In this document: piece after piece, positions 42,142 to 49,799 of the stretch
How the letters are laid out: each line of letters begins with the position of its first letter
Position numbering within the stretch: the stretch's first letter is position 1
Source: Azospirillum fermentarium
Lineage (GTDB): Bacteria > Pseudomonadota > Alphaproteobacteria > Azospirillales > Azospirillaceae
Assembly (NCBI RefSeq): GCF_025961205.1
Contig: NZ_JAOQNH010000001.1
Span: 582,001-646,000 of the forward strand
Length of the DNA stretch: 64,000 bases
Direction of reading: 5' to 3'
Position numbers and translations under genes: made by a program
The notes under the pieces: generated by a model
The model's database searches: none
The model's input: only the letters and a program-made list of their open reading frames with translations
Told to the model about the DNA's origin: nothing

Positions 42142-43626
42142 TCAGCGCGCCAGCACCTGGGCCGCTTCCTTGGTCTTGGCGACGGCGCCGTTGGCCTGTT
42201 CCACCGCGGCGGAGATCTCGGCGATCCCGTGGGAGATGGTCTCGACCGCCCGCGAGGCGCTCTGCATGGAATGCGACATGGACAGGGTGACGGCGCTCTG
42301 CTCCTCCATGGCGCTGGCGGTGTCGGTGACGTAATCCTTCACCGTGTCGATGGAGGTGCGGATGCCGTCCAGGGCGCCGACCACGTTGCCGGCGATGGAC
42401 TGCACCGCTTCGATCTCGCGGGAGATCTGTTCGGTGGCGGTGGCCGCCTGATTGGCGAGGTTCTTGACCTCGTTGGCGACGACGGCGAAGCCGCGGCCCG
42501 CCTCGCCCGCGCGGGCCGACTCGATGGTGGCGTTGAGCGCCAGCAGGTTGATCTGCCCGGCGATGCTCTGGATCAGCCCGACGATGCCGCCCATGGACTG
42601 GGCGGCATCGGCCAGCCGGCGGGTGGCCTCGCCCGCGGCTTCCGCCTGGGTAAAGGCGCTGTCGGAGGCTTCGCGCGACCGGTTCATGCTTTCGGTGATG
42701 GCGGCGACGGACGCGGCCAGTTCCTCCGCCGCGGTCGCCACCGACTGCACGTCGCCCGTGGTGTCCTGGGCCGCCGCGGCGGCGGCCCCCGCCTGCCGGC
42801 CGGATTGGGTGATGGCGGCGTCGATGTCGGCGAAGTTGACGTCGATCAGACGCTTCAGGTTGGCCAGCAGTTCGATGTTGCGGGTGATGTCGGTGGCGTA
42901 CTTCACCACCTTGTACGGCGTGCCGTTCAGGTCGAGGATGGGGTTGTACGATCCCTCGATCCAGATTTCCCGCCCGCCCTTGGCGATCCGCTTGAACTGG
43001 CCCGCCTGATAGTCGCCGCGCCGCAGCGCATCCCAGAAATCCCGGTAGTCCCGGCTGTTGCGGGTGGCGTCATCAACGAACAGGCTGTGGTTCCGGCCCT
43101 GGATCTCGTCCAGCCGGTAACCGACCGCGTTCAGGAAATTGGCGTTGGCGGTCAGGATGGTGCCGTCCAGATCGAATTCGATCACCGCCTGCGACTTGTT
43201 GATGGCCGCCACCTGCCCCAGCAGGTCGGCGTATTCCTGTTTGCTCTTGGTCACGTCGGTGGCGTACTTCACCACCTTGTATGGCCTCCCGGCGGTGTCG
43301 AGGATGGGGTTGTACGAGGCTTCGAACCACATTTCCCGCCCGCCCTTGGCCAGCCGCTTGAACTGGCCCGTCTGGTAATCCCCGCGCCGCAAGGCCGCCC
43401 AGAAATCCCGGTATTCCGCAGACGCGGCAACAGCAGGCTCGACGAACATGGCATGCTTCTGGCGAACCACCTCGTCCAGACGGTAGCCCATCGCGTCGAG
43501 AAAGTTCTGGTTGGCGGTCAGGATGGTGCCATCCAGATCGAATTCGATCACAGCCTGGGATTTCTCCAGGGCGGCGAGCTTGGCGGCAAGATCAAGCCGA
43601 TTCATCGGCGTGCGGAAAGGCCACAT
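42142..43626 (-). CDS. Soluble PAS-PAS chemoreceptor (methyl-accepting chemotaxis protein)
   Basis: The 494-residue cytoplasmic receptor carries two tandem PAS domains (about 20-135 and 140-255), each with the LDGTILTANxNFL core and YNPILDxxGxPYKVVKYATDVT end, followed by a MCP signalling region (about 270-490) with SxxINLLALNATIESARAGEAGRGFAVVA at the tip. There is no membrane segment or HAMP domain. The PAS boxes suggest redox, haem or flavin sensing. The ATG at 43626 has GGAGGG upstream. It has a near-identical, same-length sister at 44331-45815. Confidence 0.92.
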   Translation of the reverse strand: MWPFRTPMNRLDLAAKLAALEKSQAVIEFDLDGTILTANQNFLDAMGYRLDEVVRQKHAMFVEPAVAASAEYRDFWAALRRGDYQTGQFKRLAKGGREMWFEASYNPILDTAGRPYKVVKYATDVTKSKQEYADLLGQVAAINKSQAVIEFDLDGTILTANANFLNAVGYRLDEIQGRNHSLFVDDATRNSRDYRDFWDALRRGDYQAGQFKRIAKGGREIWIEGSYNPILDLNGTPYKVVKYATDITRNIELLANLKRLIDVNFADIDAAITQSGRQAGAAAAAAQDTTGDVQSVATAAEELAASVAAITESMNRSREASDSAFTQAEAAGEATRRLADAAQSMGGIVGLIQSIAGQINLLALNATIESARAGEAGRGFAVVANEVKNLANQAATATEQISREIEAVQSIAGNVVGALDGIRTSIDTVKDYVTDTASAMEEQSAVTLSMSHSMQSASRAVETISHGIAEISAAVEQANGAVAKTKEAAQVLAR

Positions 43627-44098
43627 GGCGGATTCTTCCCTCCAATCAAATGGAAGACTTCGGGAGACCTTCCTGACGCGCGCCCGTATTCTAAATTGCT
43701 TACAAACCACCAAACACCAGACTTGTGCGCGCACAGACGTAACCAATAACAAATAATTTTGTTATCATCAATGGGATATTTATGAATTATCTTACGAAAT
43801 TTATCTTACCTAGGTATCGCAGGCGCCATCCTGCAAGGAAACAAAAATACATCAATATTTTTGCATATTCACAAAACGATTATTGGCATGAAAAACAAAA
43901 ACTTAAGATGCCATATTGTCTGGTTATATTTTTAATCATCCAAACGTTGTTTTAGGTAGCATTACTTCGTTTATTTGCTGATCTCGACACGATAAGCGAT
44001 ATCGTTTATTACCGAAACAACCGATTGCGCTATCGTTTTTAAAGAAAAAACCCCATCACCGATTGCACTGCCGGGGCGGGGCGGGGTAAGACCGCGGA
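43627..44098. other. AT-rich intergenic region between the two receptor genes
   Basis: This stretch separates the start of the first receptor from a small plus-strand gene. It is markedly AT-rich relative to the neighbours, with A/T-runs, and holds no visible gene. It presumably contains the receptor promoter and the promoter of the small gene. Confidence 0.5.
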
Positions 44099-44290
44099 AT
44101 GCCGAAACCTCGCCTCTATGATGAAGACCTGTTCGTCCGCGCCCCAAAGGGGACGAAGGAGCGTATCGACCGCCTCCGTGGTGACGAGCGGCAGGGGGAT
44201 TTCGTACGCCGCGTCCTGCTGGATGCCCTGGCCGACATCGAGGCCGGGCGCTGGGAACCGGCCACCGGGCCGAAGAAACCCATGAAATGA
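44099..44290 (+). CDS. Small ribbon-helix-helix-like protein
   Basis: The 63-residue product (MPKPRLYDEDLFVRAPKGTKERIDRLRGD...) has the short strand plus amphipathic helix layout of Arc/MetJ-type RHH proteins, with a C-terminal Arg/Lys tail (PKKPMK). It may be a transcription regulator or antitoxin. No partner gene is adjacent, and it lies between and opposite to the two chemoreceptor genes. Its identity as RHH is suggested by the pattern only. Confidence 0.6.
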   Translation: MPKPRLYDEDLFVRAPKGTKERIDRLRGDERQGDFVRRVLLDALADIEAGRWEPATGPKKPMK

Positions 44291-44330
44291 CCGTCGAGAC
44301 CACGGCATCACGCCGGAAAGACGCCGGGGC

Positions 44331-45815
44331 TTACCACGCCAGCACCTGCGCCGCTTGCTTGGTCTTATCCACAGCCCCATGGGCCTGCCCCACCGCGGCG
44401 GAGATGCCGGCGATCCCGCGGGAGATGGTGCCCACCGCCTGTGAGGCGTTCTGCATGGACAACGACATGGTGCGGGTGACCGCGCTTTGCTGTTCCATGG
44501 CGCTGGCGGTGTCGGTGACGTAATCCTTCACCGTGTCGATGGAGGTGCGGATGCCGTCCAGAGCACCGACCACGTTGCCGGCGATGGACTGCACCGCTTC
44601 GATCTGGCGGTCGATCTGTTCGGTGGCAGTGGCCGCCTGATTGGCGAGGTTCTTGACCTCGTTGGCGACGACGGCGAAGCCGCGGCCCGCTTCGCCCGCG
44701 CGGGCCGACTCGATGGTGGCGTTGAGCGCCAGCAGATTGATCTGCCCGGCGATGCTCTGGATCAGCCCGACGATGCCACCCATGGACTGGGTGGCATCGG
44801 CCAGCCGGCGGGTGGCCTCGCCCGCGGCTTCCGCCTGGGTGAAGGCGCTGTCGGAGGCTTCGCGCGACCGGTTCATGCTTTCGGTGATGGCGGCGATGGA
44901 CGCGGCCAGTTCCTTCGCCGCGGCCGCCACCGACTGCACGTCGCCCGTGGTGTCCTGGGCCGCCACCGCCGCCGCCCCGGCTTGCCGGTTCGACAGGCCG
45001 ATGGCGGCATCGATGGCGGCAAAGTTGACGTCGATCAGCCGTTTCAGGTTGGTCAGCAACGCAATGTTGTGGGTGATGTCGGTGGCATATTTCACCACCT
45101 TGTACGGCGTGCCGTTCAGGTCGAGGATGGGGTTGTAGGATCCCTCGATCCAGATGGTCCGTCCGCCCTTGGCGATCCGCTTGAACTGGCCCGCCTGATA
45201 GTCCCCGCGCCGCAACGCATCCCAGAAATCCCGGTAGTCCCGGCTGTTGCGGGTGGCGTCATCGACGAACAGGCTGTGGTTCCGGCCCTGGATCTCGTCC
45301 AGCCGGTAACCGACGGCGTTGAGGAAATTGGCGTTGGCGGTCAGGATGGTGCCGTCCAGCGCGAATTCGATCACCGCCTGCGACTTGTTGATGGCCGCCA
45401 CCTGCCCCAGCAGGTCGGCGTGCTCCTGCTTGCTCCGGGTGATATCGGTGGCGAACTTCACCACCTTGTACGGCCGCCCGGCGGCGTCGAGGATGGGGTT
45501 GTACGAGGCCTGAAGCCACACCTCCCGCCCGCCTTTGGCCAGCCGCTTGAATTGATGGGACTGGTAATCCCCGCGCCGCAAGGCCGCCCAGAAATCCCGG
45601 TACGGCTGGGATTCCACCAGTTCGGGCGGGACGAACAGCGTGTGCCGGCGCCCCACGATCTCGTCCAGGGCATAGCCCATGACATCGAGAAAATTCTGGT
45701 TGGCCGTCAGGATCGTACCATCCAGATCGAACTCGATGATCGCCTGCGACGTGTCGAGGGCGGCGAGCTTGGCGGAGCGTTCACGCTGATGCGCGGAGGT
45801 ACCGAATGGCCACAT
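44331..45815 (-). CDS. Soluble PAS-PAS chemoreceptor, tandem duplicate
   Basis: This 494-residue receptor has the same layout and length as the one at 42142-43626: PAS-PAS followed by a MCP signalling domain with IESARAGEAGRGFAVVA at the tip. The second PAS domain and signalling region are almost identical between the two, while the N-terminal PAS differs more, so the ligand or its affinity may have diverged. The MWPF start is shared. The copies are separated by a small plus-strand gene. A recent duplication is the simplest explanation. Confidence 0.92.
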   Translation of the reverse strand: MWPFGTSAHQRERSAKLAALDTSQAIIEFDLDGTILTANQNFLDVMGYALDEIVGRRHTLFVPPELVESQPYRDFWAALRRGDYQSHQFKRLAKGGREVWLQASYNPILDAAGRPYKVVKFATDITRSKQEHADLLGQVAAINKSQAVIEFALDGTILTANANFLNAVGYRLDEIQGRNHSLFVDDATRNSRDYRDFWDALRRGDYQAGQFKRIAKGGRTIWIEGSYNPILDLNGTPYKVVKYATDITHNIALLTNLKRLIDVNFAAIDAAIGLSNRQAGAAAVAAQDTTGDVQSVAAAAKELAASIAAITESMNRSREASDSAFTQAEAAGEATRRLADATQSMGGIVGLIQSIAGQINLLALNATIESARAGEAGRGFAVVANEVKNLANQAATATEQIDRQIEAVQSIAGNVVGALDGIRTSIDTVKDYVTDTASAMEQQSAVTRTMSLSMQNASQAVGTISRGIAGISAAVGQAHGAVDKTKQAAQVLAW

Positions 45816-46192
45816 GATGAACCAAGACTCCAGACTGAACTAAACACCAAACAACTATATGAATTTTTATTTCAAAATTCAATGCCTCGTTCATATAAAA
45901 AAATATTGTTCGCTAGAATTACATAATAGAATGCTCTTTGTCATATTAAAATCTTGATGCGTTTAAATGTTACCCATGGAAGAAAGAAAATTCTGTAATT
46001 TTTTCTTAACAACTCCCATCAAGGACAAGTCAGTGCCCCAAAAAAGAAAGCCCCTTTCCGCAACAGCGGAAAGGGGCAGCCAGGTTTGATCGGCTGAAAC
46101 GTCCAGGATCACACACGCGCCTTTGTACGCAGCCGCGGGCCCCCTGGATCACCGGCACCGAAAAAAATTCCGTACCGGCGTTTTGAACCGAA
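45816..46192. other. Intergenic region upstream of the second chemoreceptor
   Basis: About 375 AT-rich bases (to about 46020) followed by a GC-rich terminator and short sequence. No gene is apparent. The AT-rich part should contain the receptor promoter. Confidence 0.5.
46036..46076 (-). terminator. Terminator for the DUF2892 gene
   Basis: CCCCTTTCCGC (46051-46061) and GCGGAAAGGGG (46066-46076) form an 11-base perfect stem with an AACA loop. On the minus strand it is followed by a T-rich stretch (TTTCTTTTTT), giving a textbook rho-independent terminator downstream of the 46193 gene. Confidence 0.85.
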
Positions 46193-46384
46193 TCAATCCC
46201 GCTTGACGGGGCAGGTCTTCAGTCCGAACGGCAGATAGGCCGGGCAGAACCCGATCACCGCCGTCAGCAGCGGCACCAGCCCGATCCACCCCCACGGGGT
46301 TTGGGGGCCGACGAAGACCAGGGCGATGAGAACCAGACCGACCACCGCGCGCAACGCACGGTCAACGCCACCGACATTCTGCAT
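46193..46384 (-). CDS. DUF2892 family small membrane protein
   Basis: The 63-residue product fits DUF2892 (YgaP-type membrane tail): MQNVGGVDRALRAVVGLVLIALVFVG, PWGWIGLVPLLTAVIGFCPAYLPFGL, with two helices and the FCPAYLPFGL motif. Such proteins often accompany rhodaneses. AAGGA-type ribosome site upstream, and a strong terminator downstream. It is single-gene transcribed. A Crp/Fnr regulator gene nearby (48978) is a usual neighbour, but direct control is inferred. Confidence 0.9.
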   Translation of the reverse strand: MQNVGGVDRALRAVVGLVLIALVFVGPQTPWGWIGLVPLLTAVIGFCPAYLPFGLKTCPVKRD

Positions 46385-46580
46385 GGAAACGATTCCTTCC
46401 TGATCCTGATGGTCCGATGACGCCGGTATAGGGCTGTGGGCGGGGGCTGTCTGTGATCAGGTCACAGACGGGGGCACCCCGCTGCCCGGCGGGACGGAAT
46501 GACGCAGGGTTGGGCTGGACACCCGGCTTCTCAACGATTACCTTAGAGGCTGTCACAGTCCGTTCTTTCCGAGGGGCGCC

Positions 46581-47129
46581 ATGTACCGCGACAATTCGCT
46601 GATGCCGAAGGAGGCTGTGCGCCTTGCCGTGCTGGGCACGCTGTTTCACGGCGGCCCGCTGCGCTACGCCGACCTCGCCTCGTCGGTCCGCCATTTCCTC
46701 GACCGCATCATGGGTCCGTCGCTCGATCTGATGGGCACCTCGCTGGAAATGCTGCGCTACGAGGGGCTGATCGAGGCCCTGGACGGAACGGGGATGGAGG
46801 ACAACGCGCTTCTGGGCGTGACCGCCGCCGGCCGGGTGGAGTTCGACACGCTGATGCGCGCCAACGTGCGGCTGCCCTCCACCGACGGGCTGAACAAGCT
46901 GGTGGTGGCGCTGAAGATGCGCTTCCTGCACCTGATGGACGATCCCGAGGTGCGCCGGGAGCAGGTGGACCAGCTCGTCATGCTGCACGAAACCGAACTG
47001 GCCCGGCTGGCCGACCTGAAGCGGCACCACGCCGGCGACGGCGGCCATCTGTCGGCGTGGCTCGATCACGACGTGGCCCAGGCCGAAGCCCGGCTGGCGT
47101 GGTTCTCGGACCTGCTGGACCGGCTCTGA
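46581..47129 (+). CDS. PadR-like winged-helix protein
   Basis: The 182-residue product has a PadR-like N-terminal winged helix (EAVRLAVLGTLFHGGPLRYADLASSV, TSLEMLRYEGLIEALDG) followed by a helical C-terminal dimerisation region (KLVVALKMRFLHLMDDPEVRREQVDQLVMLHETELARL). It would bind DNA and perhaps a ligand. Its targets cannot be inferred; the adjacent DUF2892 gene is divergent and may share regulatory sequence. Confidence 0.85.
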   Translation: MYRDNSLMPKEAVRLAVLGTLFHGGPLRYADLASSVRHFLDRIMGPSLDLMGTSLEMLRYEGLIEALDGTGMEDNALLGVTAAGRVEFDTLMRANVRLPSTDGLNKLVVALKMRFLHLMDDPEVRREQVDQLVMLHETELARLADLKRHHAGDGGHLSAWLDHDVAQAEARLAWFSDLLDRL

Positions 47130-47262
47130 GCACCCGGATAACGGGTGATTCCCGGTTCTTTTGCTTTTTTTGCCGCTGCGGCATGGCGTCGTTTGTTTCG
47201 CTTCCGGTATCTGGTGTAACGTGCTGACCCGTTGCGTTCACCTGTAACCGGAAAAGGCGTCC

Positions 47263-48039
47263 ATGACCCGCTCTGCCTCCACCGAAGATCTTGAAGACCG
47301 CCTGCGCGTCGAATTCGTCGATGACGCCCGCGACCGCCTGCAGGTGATGTACGACGCCCTGGACGGGCTGGCCAAGGGAGAACGCAGCGAGGTCAGCGTC
47401 ATCGGCGTCATCCGGCTGGAAACCCACAATTTCAAGGGCATGGGCACGTCCTTCGGCTTTCCCACGGTCAGCCTGATCGCCCACCGGCTCGAAGACTACC
47501 TGAACGGCCTGACCCGTCTGGGCGAGCGGGAAATCAGCGACATCCAGACCTTCCTCGACCGTACGTCGCAGGTGGTGGACCGCGCCGAACAGCCGGCCCT
47601 GGCCGAAACCAACCAGATCATCCGCGCGCTGCCCGTCCGCTACCGGTTCGAAGTGACCGACGTGGACATCCGCGACGTGGAAATCATGCTGGTCACCCCG
47701 TCCAAGGTGGTGGCGAAGAAGGTGGGGGGCGAACTGGCGGCCTGCGGCTTCCGCACGGTGACGGTCAGCGACCCCATCGAATCCATCAGCATCGCCGTGC
47801 GGGTGCCGCCCGACATGCTGATCGCGTCGCTGGTGATGGACGGGCTGTCGGGGCTGGACCTGATCCGCGGCCTGCGCGCCATGAGCATCACCAAGGACGT
47901 GCCCATGGCGCTGCTGACCTCCATGAGCCTGGACAACCCGGCCCTGAAGGAAATCCCGCAAGGGGTGGCAGTGATCCGCGTGGGCGAGCATTTCGGCGAG
48001 GACTTCGCCGGCGCCGTCACCCGCTTCAACCTGGGGTAA
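47263..48039 (+). CDS. Hpt–receiver-like signalling protein
   Basis: The 258-residue protein combines an N-terminal histidine phosphotransfer domain (about 10-110) with a receiver-like C-terminus (about 140-258). The Hpt site is in LETHNFKGMGTSFGF, where a His precedes the KG motif. In the receiver-like part, MLIASLVMDGLSG occupies the usual phosphoacceptor position but the Asp is replaced by Ser, so this half is probably not phosphorylated. It may pass a phosphate to or dock on other proteins. It lies a gene upstream of, and convergent with, the dehydrogenase gene. Confidence 0.8.
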   Translation: MTRSASTEDLEDRLRVEFVDDARDRLQVMYDALDGLAKGERSEVSVIGVIRLETHNFKGMGTSFGFPTVSLIAHRLEDYLNGLTRLGEREISDIQTFLDRTSQVVDRAEQPALAETNQIIRALPVRYRFEVTDVDIRDVEIMLVTPSKVVAKKVGGELAACGFRTVTVSDPIESISIAVRVPPDMLIASLVMDGLSGLDLIRGLRAMSITKDVPMALLTSMSLDNPALKEIPQGVAVIRVGEHFGEDFAGAVTRFNLG

Positions 48040-48061
48040 GCAACGCAACCCGGCTCACCAG

Positions 48062-48086
48062 CCCTCTCCCCCCGGCGGGGAGAGGG
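48062..48086. repeat. REP-like palindrome, second copy
   Basis: CCCTCTCCCC (48062-48071) and GGGGAGAGGG (48077-48086) with a five-base loop recur from 35298-35318. The element lies between convergent genes and may act as a terminator. Confidence 0.65.
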
Positions 48087-48112
48087 AGAACGCTCCGGTT
48101 TCCAGCACCCCC

Positions 48113-48850
48113 TCAGAACAGGTGCTGGCCGCCGGTGATGAACACCTCGGTGCCGGTGACATAGCCGGTGTCGGGGCCGCAGAAGGTGTAGATCACCGCC
48201 GCCACCTCTTCCGGCGTGCCCATGCGCTTCAGCGGGATGCGGGGGATCAGCACGTCGTATTCCGGGCCGGTCATGGCGGTTTCGATCTCGCCCGGCGCCA
48301 CCGCGTTGACGCGCACGCCGATTTCCGCGAATTCCACCGCCATTTCCCGCGTCAGCGCCGACAGCGCCGCCTTGGACGTGGAATAGGCCGAGCCGGCGAA
48401 GGCGTGGACCGAATGGCCGGCGATGGAGGTCACGTTGACGATGGCCCCCTTGCCGCGGGCCAGCGGGGCGGCGAAACCGCGGGCCAGCACCAGCGGTGCG
48501 AAGAAATTCAGCTCGAACACCCGGTACCAGCCGGCGATGTCGCCGTTCAGGCAGCCCAGCCGCTCCTTGATCGGGGTCTTGGGCGAGACGCCGGCGTTGT
48601 TGATCAGCGCGTGCAGCGGGTTGCCGTCCAGCACCCGGTTCGCCTCCTCGATGAAGGCGGTGCGGCTGGCCGGGTCCGACAGGTCGGCGGTGATGTGGTG
48701 GGTCCAGTTGGGATCGCGGCGGCAGTGGGCCGGCACGTCCTCGCGCGAGCAGGAGATCACCCGCCAGCCCTCGGCGCTGAACCGCGCGACGGTGGCGTGT
48801 CCGATACCCCGGCTGGCGCCGGTCAGGATGACGGTCTTGCGATGCGGCAT
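48113..48850 (-). CDS. Short-chain dehydrogenase/reductase
   Basis: The 245-residue enzyme has the Rossmann TGASRGIGHA motif near the N-terminus, NNAG (about 85-88), the catalytic Ser in VNVTSIAGHS and YSTSK (Tyr-x-x-x-Lys), all in the usual SDR order. It would use NAD(P)H on a small alcohol or ketone. The length is normal. It is convergent with the Hpt gene. No pathway is suggested by its neighbours. Confidence 0.92.
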   Translation of the reverse strand: MPHRKTVILTGASRGIGHATVARFSAEGWRVISCSREDVPAHCRRDPNWTHHITADLSDPASRTAFIEEANRVLDGNPLHALINNAGVSPKTPIKERLGCLNGDIAGWYRVFELNFFAPLVLARGFAAPLARGKGAIVNVTSIAGHSVHAFAGSAYSTSKAALSALTREMAVEFAEIGVRVNAVAPGEIETAMTGPEYDVLIPRIPLKRMGTPEEVAAVIYTFCGPDTGYVTGTEVFITGGQHLF

Positions 48851-48977
48851 GGTGGGTTCATGCTAACCCGGACGTGACGCATACGCCAGCAGGCTCTTTG
48901 CATTTCCCCCCGCCCCCGGCCTATTCTGGCCCGCAGCCCCCGAAGCCCCCGGCCCGAAGCGATGGGAGAACAAGCCG

Positions 48978-49691
48978 ATGACGCCCCCCATTCCCGGATT
49001 GCGGCCCCAGGACGCCGCCCTGCTGCGCGACAACGCGCTGTTCCAGCGGCTGAGCGACCGCGCGCTGGCCACGCTGGTGGCCACCGCCCAGGGGCGCACC
49101 GTCCCCCGCGGCACCACCCTGTTCGTGCAGGACGAGGCGGCGGACCGCTTCTTCGTGCTGCTGGACGGGTGGGTGAAGCTGTACCGGCTGACCCATGACG
49201 GGGGGGAAGCCGTGGTCAACATCGTCGCCCCCGGCGAGACCTTTGCCGAGGCGGCCATGTTCGCCAGCGGCCAGTTTCCCGTCTGCGCCGAGGCGGTGGC
49301 CGAATCCCGCGTGCTGACCATCACCGCCGAGGGCTTCGCCCGCTGCCTGCGCGAGGACGACGGCATCGCCTTTGCCATGCTGGGGTCGCTGTCGGTGCGG
49401 CTGCGCCATCTGGTGCAGCAGATCGAACAGCTTCAGGTGCAGCCCACCGCCCAGCGCGTCGGCTCGTTCCTGCTGCGCTTCTGCCCGCCGGGCGGCGGAT
49501 CGGCCATGTTCGCCCTGCCCTTCGACAAGGCGCTGGTCGCCCGGCGTCTGGGGATGCAGCCGGAAACCTTTTCCCGCGCCCTGTCGAAACTGCGGGGCAT
49601 CGGGGTGGAAACCCAGGGCGGCACCGTATCGGTGGCCGACCTGGACGAGCTGCGCCGTTTCTGCCAGGGCGACGGCGGCGAGCGGGGGTGA
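48978..49691 (+). CDS. Crp/Fnr family transcriptional regulator
   Basis: The 237-residue protein has an N-terminal effector-binding domain (GTTLFVQDEAADRFFVLLDGWVKL) and a C-terminal winged helix (ALVARRLGMQPETFSRALSKLRGIGVE). No Cys cluster for an iron-sulphur centre is seen, so it is not a classical FNR. Its layout is like DNR/NnrR-type regulators, which respond to nitric oxide via haem; that function is an inference. It lies divergent from the SDR gene. Confidence 0.9.
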   Translation: MTPPIPGLRPQDAALLRDNALFQRLSDRALATLVATAQGRTVPRGTTLFVQDEAADRFFVLLDGWVKLYRLTHDGGEAVVNIVAPGETFAEAAMFASGQFPVCAEAVAESRVLTITAEGFARCLREDDGIAFAMLGSLSVRLRHLVQQIEQLQVQPTAQRVGSFLLRFCPPGGGSAMFALPFDKALVARRLGMQPETFSRALSKLRGIGVETQGGTVSVADLDELRRFCQGDGGERG

Positions 49692-49799
49692 CGGAAACGG
49701 CAGGAAGCGAAGGAGCCCTGCTGTTCAGCGTACGCGGGGTTGTGGTACTGTTGCGCGTTCCGATTCAATCATGCCGTATGGACCCGGCCGGAGGGGCGC

